A stretch of 17,529 bases of DNA from Ruminococcaceae bacterium UBA7067 (GCA_002493755.1 DKZT01000033.1:1-17529), one strand, 5' to 3'. Shown: positions 6,922 through 15,160, counted from the stretch's first letter. A program made the numbers and translations. Notes: generated by a model not told the origin, from the sequence alone.

Positions 6922-8103
6922 ATGAATAAACCTGAGAACAAAACCGACAGAATATGCGCTGTCGCTAAAAAATGCAGCGGCTGTCAGCTGAGCAATATGA
7001 GCTATGAGCAGCAGCTTAAATGGAAACAGAATACGGTATACAGGCTGCTGCGCCCGTTCGGAACGGTGAAGAAAATTGTCGGTATGAGCGAGCCTTATCA
7101 CTACCGCAATAAGCAGCAGTTTGTGTTTAAGAAAGCAAAAAACGGACGAATTGTGTGCGGCTTGTATCAGTCGAAAACCTCGGGAGTGGTGGAGTGCTTC
7201 GACTGCCTTGTAAACAACAAGCGAGCGTGTGAGATTGCGAAAACAGTCACCGAGCTGCTGCAAAATAGCGGTATTAAAATTTACTCGCTTAAAAACGGCA
7301 GCGGCAATTTAAAGCATATGCTGATAAAAACAGGGAGAACGGGCGGAGAAATACTGCTTTGTCTGGTATGTGCAAAAAGGACATTTAAGGCAGAGGATAA
7401 ATTCATAAAGCGGCTGACGGAAAAATGCCCCGACATTAAAACGATAACCGAAATTGTGAATACTGCGCCGCAGGGAGTTTTTCTGGACGGGCAGGAGAGT
7501 GTAATTATCGGTAAAGGCTATATCACCGACAGCCTGTGCGGAATGAAATTCAAGATTTCTGCAAAGTCGTTTTATCAGATAAACCCGATTCAGACGGAAA
7601 AGCTCTACACCTGCGCTATCGAAAAAGCACAGCTAAAGCCGGGTGAGCGAGTGCTTGACGCATACAGCGGAGTGGGAACAATCGGCATAATAGCCGCCGC
7701 ACAAACGGGAGCAGAGGTTCTGAGCGTTGAGTTAAACCGTGACGCATACCTTAACGCACTGGAGAACGCAAGGCTCAACGGCGTTGATAATATAAGCTTT
7801 GTCAACGACGACGCGCAGAGGTATATTGAAATGCTTGCAAAAAGGGGAGAGCGGCTCGACTGCGTTATAGCCGACCCGCCGAGAGCAGGCTGTTCAAGGG
7901 GATTTTTGCAATCGCTTATAAGAATAAAGCCGAAAAGAGTTGTCTATGTTTCCTGCAATCCCGAAACGCTGAAACGAGATTTGTATTTTCTGACAAAGAA
8001 CGGCTATAAGGCGGAGTTTATAAGACCGTTTGATATGTTCCCGTTTACAAACCATACGGAATGTGTCGTGGTTTTGGAAAGACAAATGGATGCGAGGAGA
8101 TAA
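6922..8103 (+). CDS. rlmD: 23S rRNA (uracil-C5)-methyltransferase, RlmD/TrmA family
   Basis: The product has 393 residues and uses SAM to methylate C5 of a uracil in RNA. The [4Fe-4S] ligands follow the RumA pattern: C12-x5-C18-x2-C21 and a fourth at C92 or C95. The SAM-binding motif DAYSGVGTIGI is at 246-256 and DPPRAGC at 318. The catalytic cysteine is C345 in SCNP and the general base is E380 in HTE; the 35-residue spacing between them equals that in E. coli RumA. Family members are usually about 430-460 residues with an N-terminal TRAM domain. Here the protein begins almost directly with the cluster motif, so TRAM is absent. GGAG lies 8 nt before the ATG. Target choice (U1939, U747 or both) cannot be read from the sequence. 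A tRNA target is less likely because TrmA lacks the cluster. Confidence 0.88.
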   Translation: MNKPENKTDRICAVAKKCSGCQLSNMSYEQQLKWKQNTVYRLLRPFGTVKKIVGMSEPYHYRNKQQFVFKKAKNGRIVCGLYQSKTSGVVECFDCLVNNKRACEIAKTVTELLQNSGIKIYSLKNGSGNLKHMLIKTGRTGGEILLCLVCAKRTFKAEDKFIKRLTEKCPDIKTITEIVNTAPQGVFLDGQESVIIGKGYITDSLCGMKFKISAKSFYQINPIQTEKLYTCAIEKAQLKPGERVLDAYSGVGTIGIIAAAQTGAEVLSVELNRDAYLNALENARLNGVDNISFVNDDAQRYIEMLAKRGERLDCVIADPPRAGCSRGFLQSLIRIKPKRVVYVSCNPETLKRDLYFLTKNGYKAEFIRPFDMFPFTNHTECVVVLERQMDARR

Positions 8104-8138
8104 ATATGGAGCTTGACATATGACGGTGTGTGAACACA

Positions 8139-8205
8139 ACTACCGTGATTTTACCAAAGTTTTACCCAACGGAACTTGTAAATGTGATATACTTACCTTA
8201 AGTAT
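8139..8205 (+). promoter_or_regulatory. Promoter with three 11-bp-spaced TTTACC-like repeats before the two-component genes
   Basis: ACTACC (8139-8144), TTTACC (8150-8155) and TTTACC (8161-8166) are in exact 11-bp register; the last two extend to TTTTACC. A TATACT at 8188-8193 fits a -10. A perfect 7-bp inverted repeat, ATACTTA-CCT-TAAGTAT (8189-8205), overlaps the -10 and the expected transcription start. The layout fits autoregulation by the OmpR-type regulator encoded next. Confidence 0.5.
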
Positions 8206-8227
8206 ATGAAGGAAATGAGGTTGCGTT

Positions 8228-8896
8228 ATGATTTATATAGTTGAGGATGATAACGATATAAGGGAAATGGAAAGCTACGCAATAAAGAACAGCGGCTTTG
8301 AGGTGCAGGCTTTTTCAAACGGCAAGGACTTTTTTGCGGCTCTTGATGTGCAGTATCCAAAGCTTGTTATGCTCGATATTATGCTGCCCGGCGAGGACGG
8401 TCTGGCGATTTTGCAGAAGCTAAGGTCAAAGGAAACAACCCGAGGGATTCCCGTTATTATGGTGACGGCTAAGACGAGTGAGATAGACAAGGTAAAGGGT
8501 CTTGATATGGGCGCTGACGACTACATAACAAAGCCGTTCGGCGTAATGGAGCTTGTGTCAAGGGTAAAGGCTCTGCTTCGCCGCTGTGAAAACAAGCAGG
8601 AGGAAAAAACGCTTACATATAAGGATATTGTTATCGACGACCACAAGCACAAGGTAACGGTAGGCGGAGAAACCTGTGTGCTGACCTACAAGGAGTATGA
8701 GCTGCTTAAGTATCTGGTTGCGAACAAGGATATTGCGCTGTCAAGAGAAAAGCTGCTCGGCAAGGTGTGGGGTTATGACTTTGAGGGTGAGAGCCGCACC
8801 GTTGATATGCATATCAAGACGCTTCGCCAAAAGCTCGGCGAGGCGGGAAATTACATTGTAACGGTAAGACACGTGGGGTATAAAATAGGTGAGTAA
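8228..8896 (+). CDS. OmpR/PhoB-family response regulator
   Basis: The product has 222 residues. The receiver domain (1-115) shows the acidic pair EDD at 6-8, phospho-acceptor D50 in LDIMLPG, T80 and K102 in KPF. The winged-helix DNA-binding domain (about 125-222) shows LTYKEYELLKYL, REKLLGKVWGY, RTVDMHIKTLRQKLG and VRHVGYKIGE. The overall form is closest to PhoB/PhoP of the phosphate-response type. GAGG lies 7 nt before the ATG. The gene overlaps the kinase gene by 8 bp, so the two are made together. Repeats in its own promoter match the tandem-site binding of this family. That the signal is phosphate is inference; no pst or phoU gene is in the window. Confidence 0.93.
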   Translation: MIYIVEDDNDIREMESYAIKNSGFEVQAFSNGKDFFAALDVQYPKLVMLDIMLPGEDGLAILQKLRSKETTRGIPVIMVTAKTSEIDKVKGLDMGADDYITKPFGVMELVSRVKALLRRCENKQEEKTLTYKDIVIDDHKHKVTVGGETCVLTYKEYELLKYLVANKDIALSREKLLGKVWGYDFEGESRTVDMHIKTLRQKLGEAGNYIVTVRHVGYKIGE

Positions 8897-10601
8897 GGAA
8901 AAAAGAACAGCGATTAAGAGCGCAAATTTAAGCTCGAATATAACAAAAAATCTCACTCTTGTAGGACTTGTTTCCCTGCTGCTGACCTGCTTTGCGATAA
9001 GCATTATTTTCTGGTTTCTTATGTCGGGACAGCTCAGGGACGATATTAAAAACTATGTTCAGGTGCTGGCTATTGACTGCAATAAAATGTCAACATACAG
9101 CGAGCTTGACCATTATAAGGGCGGCGACTACCGTATAACCGTTATCGACAGTATGGGCAACGTGATGTATGAGAACGCCAAGGAGCTTGAAGAGAGCAAG
9201 ATGACAAACCACAGCGACCGCCCGGAATTTCTTGACGCAAGGAAAACCGGCTCGGGTATAAGCAGCCGATATTCAAGCGAAACGGGCGACCTGATGTATT
9301 ATTTTGCCGTAAGGCTTGATAACGGTGATGTCTTGAGAGTGTCTAAGAATATGTATAGTATGCTTTCGATGTTCAACAGCATTTTGCCTGCGGTTGTGCT
9401 TATCGGCGGCGCGATTATACTTATATGCTGGTTTATGGCTAAGCGTATGTCAAAGCATATTACAAAACCTATTGTTAATATGGCGAAGAACACCGAAAAT
9501 ATTGCGTATGACGAGCTTGCGCCGCTTTCAACAACCATTGAGCAGCAGCGCGAACAGATTTGGAGGAAGAACGAGGAGCTTCTTGCCGAAACTGAAAAGA
9601 TTAAGACGATAACCGCAAATATGAGCGAGGGACTTATTTTTCTCGACAAGGACGGCAAGGTTATTATGCATAATGAAAGCGCTCAGAAAATGGTGAATAC
9701 AAAGCGCAACGCACTTTTTCACCCTGTCGGACTTGAGGTAACTGAGCGTGAGAAATTTGAGGACTGTATAAGCCGCGCTATGAAGGGCAAAAGTGCGATT
9801 TGCGAGATAGAGCACGGCGAAAAGAGCTTGCAGATTATTACGAACCCTGTTTTCGTGAACAAGGCGCAAACGGGCGTTGTCTGCTTCATCGTTGACATAA
9901 CACACCACAAGAGCGTTGAAAAAATGAAGCAGGAGTTTACGGCGAATGTATCGCACGAGCTGAAAACGCCGCTTACCTCTATATCTGGCTATGCCGAGAT
10001 GATAGAAAGCGGAATAGCAAAGGACAAGGATGTTAAACGCTTCGCCGCAAAAATCCACAAGGAGGCACAGCGCCTTGTTACGCTTATCGGCGATATTATC
10101 AAGCTTTCACGTCTTGAGGAGGAGGCAAGCGAAAAGGACAGGCTGACCACCGTTGATATGGAGGAGATTGTGGCGGAATGCCGCGATTCGCTTGAAATGA
10201 ACGCCCGTAAGCACGGTGTGAGCATTGAGGTGGACTCGAAGCCCTGCAAAATCAAGGGCGACAGAGAGATGGTTTATGAGCTGGTTTATAACCTGTGCGA
10301 CAATGCAATAAGGTACAACAAGCAATGCGGCAGGGTGATGCTGAGCGTTGAAACGGACGGCGACAAGGCGATACTGACGGTTGAGGACACCGGAATAGGA
10401 ATTCCTTCGGAGCATATTGACAGGGTGTTCGAGCGTTTTTACAGAGTTGACAAGAGCCGCTCAAAGCAAACGGGCGGTACGGGTCTCGGACTGGCGATAG
10501 TCAAGCATATAACCGAACGGCACAACGCAAAAATTGATATTGTAAGCGAGCATCAAAAGGGCACTAAGATAACGGTTAGCTTCAAGGCGCTGTGCGGATG
10601 A
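8889..10601 (+). CDS. Membrane sensor histidine kinase, PhoR-like
   Basis: The product has 570 residues. A short N-terminal segment leads to a first membrane helix (about 22-45), an external sensor region (46-162), a second helix (about 163-184) and a HAMP-like linker. A PAS-type domain (about 240-340: GLIFLDKDGKVIMHN, TGVVCFIVDITHHK) follows. The dimerisation/phospho-acceptor domain carries H356 in SHELKTPLTS, and the ATPase domain has the N box (NLCDNAIRYN), G1 (DTGIGIP), F box (FERFYRVD) and G2 (GTGLGLAI). The HAMP-PAS-HisKA order matches PhoR of Bacillus. The GTG start overlaps the end of the regulator gene by 8 bp. It probably phosphorylates that regulator. The sensor region is unassigned, so the stimulus is not known. 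Confidence 0.92.
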   Translation: MSKEKRTAIKSANLSSNITKNLTLVGLVSLLLTCFAISIIFWFLMSGQLRDDIKNYVQVLAIDCNKMSTYSELDHYKGGDYRITVIDSMGNVMYENAKELEESKMTNHSDRPEFLDARKTGSGISSRYSSETGDLMYYFAVRLDNGDVLRVSKNMYSMLSMFNSILPAVVLIGGAIILICWFMAKRMSKHITKPIVNMAKNTENIAYDELAPLSTTIEQQREQIWRKNEELLAETEKIKTITANMSEGLIFLDKDGKVIMHNESAQKMVNTKRNALFHPVGLEVTEREKFEDCISRAMKGKSAICEIEHGEKSLQIITNPVFVNKAQTGVVCFIVDITHHKSVEKMKQEFTANVSHELKTPLTSISGYAEMIESGIAKDKDVKRFAAKIHKEAQRLVTLIGDIIKLSRLEEEASEKDRLTTVDMEEIVAECRDSLEMNARKHGVSIEVDSKPCKIKGDREMVYELVYNLCDNAIRYNKQCGRVMLSVETDGDKAILTVEDTGIGIPSEHIDRVFERFYRVDKSRSKQTGGTGLGLAIVKHITERHNAKIDIVSEHQKGTKITVSFKALCG

Positions 10602-10658
10602 ACCGCACAACGGCTTTTGAATTGATAATTTACTCGCAACTAATCTGTTAGTTCGCAG

Positions 10659-10700
10659 GAAACGGTCAAGGAAATCTGAGGTTTCCCTTGACTGTTTTTT
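10659..10700 (+). terminator. Terminator of the two-component operon
   Basis: AAACGGTCAAGG-AAA pairs with TTTCCCTTGACTG (one bulge, one wobble) and is followed by TTTTTT. It lies about 58 bp after the kinase stop. Confidence 0.8.
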
Positions 10701-10756
10701 GTTTCTGAACATCAGAATAAATAAACAAAATTCAACGGGGATACAAAATAAAAATG

Positions 10757-10785
10757 TTGACAATGCATTAACTGACTTGTATAAT
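10757..10785 (+). promoter_or_regulatory. Perfect consensus sigma-A promoter of the CAP protein gene
   Basis: TTGACA (10757-10762), a 17-nt spacer and TATAAT (10780-10785) match consensus at all 12 positions. The predicted start near 10792 gives a leader of about 38 nt ending in AAGGAGG, 8 nt before the GTG. Confidence 0.85.
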
Positions 10786-10829
10786 TAAAATCATTAATCA
10801 TTACTTGAAAATATAAGGAGGATAATCAG

Positions 10830-13421
10830 GTGAGAAAACTATTTAAACGCTGTACTGCTGCGGCTATGTCGGCATTGATGGCGGCGAGCGTTATTTGCGT
10901 TGGCGCAGTCGGTGCGGCGGCGCTTGACAAGGAAAGCAGAACGGTTTTGCCGTCTGCGGTGGCGGCAAGGCAAAGTCTTGGCAATGTAGCATCAGGTGTG
11001 AGTGATATTCATATTGCATCGGCGGCTGACAGCGAATCGTATTATGAGTATTACATAAAAAGCAACGGCACGGTTGAAATTATGCACTTTGTCGGTGAGG
11101 ACAGCGTTCTCGAAATACCCGAGGAGCTGGACGGTCTGGCGGTTACAAGTATAGGCGCTCTTGCTTTCAGTGAAAATCAATATTTAACTAAGGTTGTGGT
11201 TCCCGCTTCGGTAAATAAAATCGGTGCTTTTGCTTTCGTTGAATGTGCGAACCTTTCACAGGTTGTAATAAAAGAGGGTGTTAAGGAGATTGGCGACTCT
11301 GCTTTCAATATGACGGTTCTTGAGTCCGTAAAGCTTCCCGACAGTATCGAAAAAATGGGAGCGAATGTTTTTACATTTACTCCGTGGGATAATAACCTGC
11401 CCGACGGAATGGTTTACATAGGAAACATAGCATACAAATATGTTGGCGATATGCCTGCCGGTACAACAATCAATATCAAGGACGGCACAAAGGCGATAGC
11501 AGGCGGCGCTTTCAGCGGCTGTGAAAATCTTGCCGCAGTCACAATTCCGAACAGCGTTAAAAGTATAGGCGGTACGGCGTTTATGAGCTGTACATCGCTT
11601 AAGGAGATTACTGTACCTGACAGCGTTAAAAGCATGGGTGAGGGCATATTCCTGGGCTGTTCGTCGCTGTCGGATGTGACGATTCCGAACAGTATTGAAA
11701 GAATGGGCGCAGTTGTTCTTACGGACACCGCGTGGTACAACAATCAGCCTGACGGCGTGATTTATATAGGAGATATATGCTTAGGCTATAAAGGCAATAT
11801 GCCGGAAAATACAGAAATTACAGTCAAGGACGGCACAAGACTTATTGCAGGTGCGGCGTTTGCAAATCTTCAAGAGGATGTACCGAATCTTAAATCCGTC
11901 AAGCTGCCGAACTCTGTTAAGGTAATAGATGAGCTTGCGTTTTTCGGCGCAACGGGGCTGAGCAGCATAAATCTTCCGGGTACTATTACAACAATCGGCG
12001 AAATGGCATTTTGCGGTTGCAGTTCGCTCAAGACGGTGACAGTGCCGATGACGGTAACGAATATCGAGGATCTGGCGTTTGGCTTCGGAATTGATGACCA
12101 GACAGGCGGACTTGGCATATTGGACGGCTTCACGCTCAAGGGCTACGCTAATACAGAGGCGGAGTATTACTGCTATTCTTACGGATTAAACTTTGAACGT
12201 CTCGGCACGGTGTATTTTAACGAGCTGAGGCTGAGCAAATCGTCAATGACGATGGGCGTGGGCGAGGTTTACACCATATCAGCAGCCGTATATCCAAGCT
12301 ATATTAATCAGGCGGTGAAATGGAGCAGCAGTGACACAAGCGTTGCCGAGGTTTCGCAGTTAGGCAGAATAACGGCAAAGAAAACGGGTACGACATACAT
12401 CACCGTTACAAGGGGCAATAAGCAGGTTTCCTGCAAGGTTACCGTAAAGAAAGCGCCGACATCAATTACCCTCAATGCTACGGAATTAACACTTGAAATA
12501 GGCGAAAGCTTTGACCTCAACAGCTCTCTGCCGAGCGGTGAAGGCTCTTATGCAATCTATTATTCAAGCGACAATCCGAGTGTTGCAAGCGTTAAAAAGG
12601 CAGGCGGCATTGTAACGGCTGTTGCTCCCGGCACGGCGAACATTACCGCAGTAACCTACAACGGAAAGACCGTAAGCTGTAAGGTAACGGTAAACGGACC
12701 GAAGCAGGAGCTTATTCTCGGCGATGTGAACTTTGACAGCAAGGTAAACCTTAAGGACGCTATTGAGATTCAGAAATGCGCGTTGTCGCTTTTGAGTTTT
12801 GACGATAATCAAACAACCTGCGGTGATGTTGACAAAAACGGCAAGATTAAGCTGCTTGACAGCATATATATTCAGAAATATTCTCTGGACATTGTAACCG
12901 GTATACAGGGGATAGGCGAAAGTCTTTCTGAAGTTGTTCCTACGGATCCGCCGACAGACGTGCCGACTGAGCCTGCTACTGAGCCGCCGACAGACGTGCC
13001 TACCGATCCTGTTACGGATCCGCCTGCGGAGTCGGGCGACTATAATGTTGAATACGCAAACGAGGTTGTTCGTCTGGTTAATATCGAGAGACAGAAGGAG
13101 GGACTTGCACCTCTTACAAGCCGACAGGATGTAACCGAGGTGGCGCAGATCAGAGCCGAGGAGATTTCAAGGCTGTTTTCACACGATCGCCCCGGCGGAG
13201 GCGACTGCTTCACCCTGATTGAGGAGAAGAACATAAGATGGAGGGCTCTTGGCGAAAACATAGCGGCAGGACAGAAAACACCGGCAGAGGTAGTGGATTC
13301 GTGGATGAATTCTCCGGGACACCGTGCTAATATACTGAGCGACGACTTTAACGGTATAGGTGTTGGCTGCTATAAGAAAGACGGTGTACTGTATTGGACG
13401 CAGATGTTTATTGGCGCATAG
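10830..13421 (+). CDS. Secreted LRR - Big2 - Big2 - dockerin - CAP domain protein
   Basis: The product has 863 residues. A signal peptide (about 1-31) leads to BspA-type leucine-rich repeats (about 70-455; recurrent units such as LxxVTIPNSVKSIGxxAFxxC). Two bacterial Ig-like Big2 domains (about 460-540 and 543-620; KWSSSDTSVAEV, YYSSDNPSVASV) come next. A type I dockerin (about 627-689; GDVNFDSKVNLKDA, GDVDKNGKIKLLDS) is followed by a Pro/Thr linker (about 700-733) and a C-terminal CAP/SCP domain (735-863). The CAP domain keeps SHDRPGG, GENIA and PGHRANIL, with the His and Glu expected in the cavity. The protein is exported, probably held on the surface through dockerin-cohesin binding, with repeat domains for adhesion. 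The CAP activity is unknown. GTG start with AAGGAGG 8 nt upstream; single-gene unit between a consensus promoter and a strong terminator. Confidence 0.9.
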   Translation: MRKLFKRCTAAAMSALMAASVICVGAVGAAALDKESRTVLPSAVAARQSLGNVASGVSDIHIASAADSESYYEYYIKSNGTVEIMHFVGEDSVLEIPEELDGLAVTSIGALAFSENQYLTKVVVPASVNKIGAFAFVECANLSQVVIKEGVKEIGDSAFNMTVLESVKLPDSIEKMGANVFTFTPWDNNLPDGMVYIGNIAYKYVGDMPAGTTINIKDGTKAIAGGAFSGCENLAAVTIPNSVKSIGGTAFMSCTSLKEITVPDSVKSMGEGIFLGCSSLSDVTIPNSIERMGAVVLTDTAWYNNQPDGVIYIGDICLGYKGNMPENTEITVKDGTRLIAGAAFANLQEDVPNLKSVKLPNSVKVIDELAFFGATGLSSINLPGTITTIGEMAFCGCSSLKTVTVPMTVTNIEDLAFGFGIDDQTGGLGILDGFTLKGYANTEAEYYCYSYGLNFERLGTVYFNELRLSKSSMTMGVGEVYTISAAVYPSYINQAVKWSSSDTSVAEVSQLGRITAKKTGTTYITVTRGNKQVSCKVTVKKAPTSITLNATELTLEIGESFDLNSSLPSGEGSYAIYYSSDNPSVASVKKAGGIVTAVAPGTANITAVTYNGKTVSCKVTVNGPKQELILGDVNFDSKVNLKDAIEIQKCALSLLSFDDNQTTCGDVDKNGKIKLLDSIYIQKYSLDIVTGIQGIGESLSEVVPTDPPTDVPTEPATEPPTDVPTDPVTDPPAESGDYNVEYANEVVRLVNIERQKEGLAPLTSRQDVTEVAQIRAEEISRLFSHDRPGGGDCFTLIEEKNIRWRALGENIAAGQKTPAEVVDSWMNSPGHRANILSDDFNGIGVGCYKKDGVLYWTQMFIGA
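12948..13000 (+). repeat. Direct repeat in the Pro/Thr linker coding region
   Basis: The 17-mer CCGCCGACAGACGTGCC occurs at 12948-12964 and 12984-13000, a 36-bp (12-codon) period. It encodes the PPTDVPT unit of the linker, a typical place for slippage. Confidence 0.8.
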
Positions 13422-13442
13422 GATAAAAGCTTGAAATTAAAC

Positions 13443-13479
13443 AAGGCTGCTGCAAATGAACGGAATTTGCAGCAGCCTT
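13443..13479. terminator. Bidirectional terminator between convergent genes
   Basis: A perfect 15-bp stem (13443-13457 with 13465-13479, 7-nt loop) lies between the CAP gene (plus) and the ATPase gene (minus). The flanks are A/T-rich on both sides but without a long T run, so it probably serves both. Confidence 0.75.
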
Positions 13480-13501
13480 AAAATATTCTTACCGAAAATT
13501 A

Positions 13502-14851
13502 TTAAAACTTTAAGTCTTTTGAATCCGGTGTGTTTTTAAAGAACATAATGTAATAAATCGGGAGATAGGTTATCTTGCCGTTATGTGTGACGGTTCTTTC
13601 ATTGGAGAGAACATAAGCCTTTTTGATATGATAATCCTCGTTCTGCACAAATGTGTTCAGCGCACTGTGAACGGTGTAATCCTTGCCGGACTTTATCTCG
13701 ATTGGCACGGCAGACAGGCTGTTGTAATCATCAATAAGATAATCTACCTCACCCTTACTGCGGTTATCGTAATAGAACAGCTTATAGCCGTGAGCGGTCA
13801 GCTCGCTTGCGACAACGCTTTCATAGACCGAGCCGAGATTAATGCTCTTTTCGTCATCCAAAACTGCACGGATATTGTTGCCGTATAATATTCCCGTAAG
13901 AATACCTACATCGTTCAGATACAGTTTCAGCAGATTTTTGCCTGTCGATTCAATCAGCGGAAAAACAGGATTGGAAATTGCCTGCACATTCAGAGCGATA
14001 CCGGCACTGATAAGATAGTCAAACTCATCGCTGTAGTCGACGAAGGTTTTGCCTCTTTTGTTCTCAATGTTTTGTGCCACAACACGCTTTTTCTTATTCT
14101 CCATATTGGATGGAATCAGGTCATAGATGCGGCGGATTTTCAGCTTTTTCTCCTCGCCATACTTGGAAGCGTCAGCGGCGTAATAATCGTGAATTTCGCT
14201 TTGAATTTCACGGACAAGCTGAATGTTACGGTCTTTCAGATATGAGTTCACTGCGTCGGGCAGACCGCCCACAAGTAAATACTTTCGGAACGAATCCATA
14301 ATTTTGTTGTGCACTGGCTCGTCAAGTGGTTCTTCGCTCTCAAACTTTTTACGCATTGCCGACACGGCAAATTCATTAAGTCCGTTTGCATAGAGAAACT
14401 CCTCAAAATCAAGCGGAAACATCCTCACCTTGCGGATACTGCCCATAGGAATTGAGGTGGTCTGCGACAATGTTACACCCAGCAGTGAGCCGCTTGCAAT
14501 AAAGGTGAACTTTCCGTCCTGTGCAAGAAATTTCAAAAGCGTGAGTAAATGAGGATACGCCTGAATTTCGTCAATAAAAATCAGAGTATTTTCTGTCTGT
14601 TTCATCTTATTGCCCTCAAGCATACTGACCTGAAGATAAAAATCGTCAACAGTCTTTATCTCGGCAAAAAGGCGTTCACCCAGTGAATCTTCTACCATAT
14701 TCAGCTCAATAAAGTTTTCAAACAGCTTTTGCCCGACATAACGGATTATGTAGGTTTTGCCGACCTGCCTTGCGCCGTCAATCAGCAAAATCTTATTAGT
14801 ATCGCTTTTCAGATGTTCTTCTATCAGCGTTTCAATCTTTCGGAATAACAC
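13502..14851 (-). CDS. AAA-family ATPase with DUF4143 C-terminal domain
   Basis: The product has 449 residues. Walker A is GARQVGKT (26-33) and Walker B LIFIDE (about 90-95). The DUF4143 part carries the family motif KYLLVGGLPDAVNSYL. Near the C terminus, EVDY (368-371) followed by IEIKSG (384-389) resembles the D...ExK core of PD-(D/E)xK folds. These proteins are common in anaerobe genomes, often alone and in many copies; their function is not established. I chose the GTG at 14851, which has AGAGGTG 5 nt upstream and gives the family's usual length. The frame is open back to 15064, but that extension has no family similarity and overlaps a promoter. The gene is a single unit, convergent with the CAP gene. 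Confidence 0.85.
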   Translation of the reverse strand: MLFRKIETLIEEHLKSDTNKILLIDGARQVGKTYIIRYVGQKLFENFIELNMVEDSLGERLFAEIKTVDDFYLQVSMLEGNKMKQTENTLIFIDEIQAYPHLLTLLKFLAQDGKFTFIASGSLLGVTLSQTTSIPMGSIRKVRMFPLDFEEFLYANGLNEFAVSAMRKKFESEEPLDEPVHNKIMDSFRKYLLVGGLPDAVNSYLKDRNIQLVREIQSEIHDYYAADASKYGEEKKLKIRRIYDLIPSNMENKKKRVVAQNIENKRGKTFVDYSDEFDYLISAGIALNVQAISNPVFPLIESTGKNLLKLYLNDVGILTGILYGNNIRAVLDDEKSINLGSVYESVVASELTAHGYKLFYYDNRSKGEVDYLIDDYNSLSAVPIEIKSGKDYTVHSALNTFVQNEDYHIKKAYVLSNERTVTHNGKITYLPIYYIMFFKNTPDSKDLKF

Positions 14852-14882
14852 AGGATCACCTCTTATCTGACATTTCAATGAA

Positions 14883-14944
14883 ATTGTAGCATAATAATAC
14901 TGACTTTTCAATAGAATTAAGTCGATAAAAATGTGACTTTTCAA
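14883..14944 (-). promoter_or_regulatory. Promoter with an 11-bp direct repeat before the DUF4143 ATPase
   Basis: On the minus strand TTGAAA (14911-14906), 17 nt and TACAAT (14888-14883) form a strong promoter 32 bp before the GTG. TTGAAAAGTCA occurs twice (14944-14934 and 14911-14901), 33 bp or three helical turns apart, and the downstream copy includes the -35 hexamer. The spacing suggests a regulator site. Confidence 0.6.
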
Positions 14945-15037
14945 ATTCGGATGATAATGCAAGAGAGATATTTCTGAGCTTGGTGTATGCGTTACTGACA
15001 GATGCGAAGCAATTAAACTTGCCAAAGGCGAATATAA

Positions 15038-15079
15038 CCAAGAAAAAGACGATTGCCTGAGCAATCGTCTTTTTCTTGG
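15038..15079 (-). terminator. Terminator after tRNA-Pro, overlapping its CCA end
   Basis: A perfect 19-bp inverted repeat (15038-15056 with 15061-15079, 4-nt loop) includes a CTTTTTCTT run on the exit side. The first three bases on the minus strand are the encoded CCA of tRNA-Pro. Confidence 0.8.
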
Positions 15080-15153
15080 TCGAGGTGACAGGACTTGAAC
15101 CTGCGGCTTCTTCGTCCCGAACGAAGCACTCTACCAAACTGAGCTACACCTCG
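15077..15153 (-). tRNA. tRNA-Pro (anticodon CGG)
   Basis: A full cloverleaf can be drawn on the minus strand. The acceptor is CGAGGTG/CACCTCG and the D arm carries TAGCTCAGTTTGGTAGA. The anticodon stem CTTCG/CGAAG holds loop TTCGGGA, giving anticodon CGG, and the T arm is AGGTTCAAGTCCT. The discriminator is A and CCA is encoded (15079-15077). It reads codon CCG. Confidence 0.95.
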
Positions 15154-15160
15154 AAATATA

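Noticed and set aside
9528..10058. Minus-strand frame opposite the histidine kinase
   Set aside because: The opposite strand carries clear PAS and HisKA motifs; the antisense protein has no recognisable features.
14852..15064. N-terminal extension of the DUF4143 ATPase
   Set aside because: The extension runs through a strong promoter, has no similarity to the family, and the GTG at 14851 has a good ribosome site and gives the normal length.
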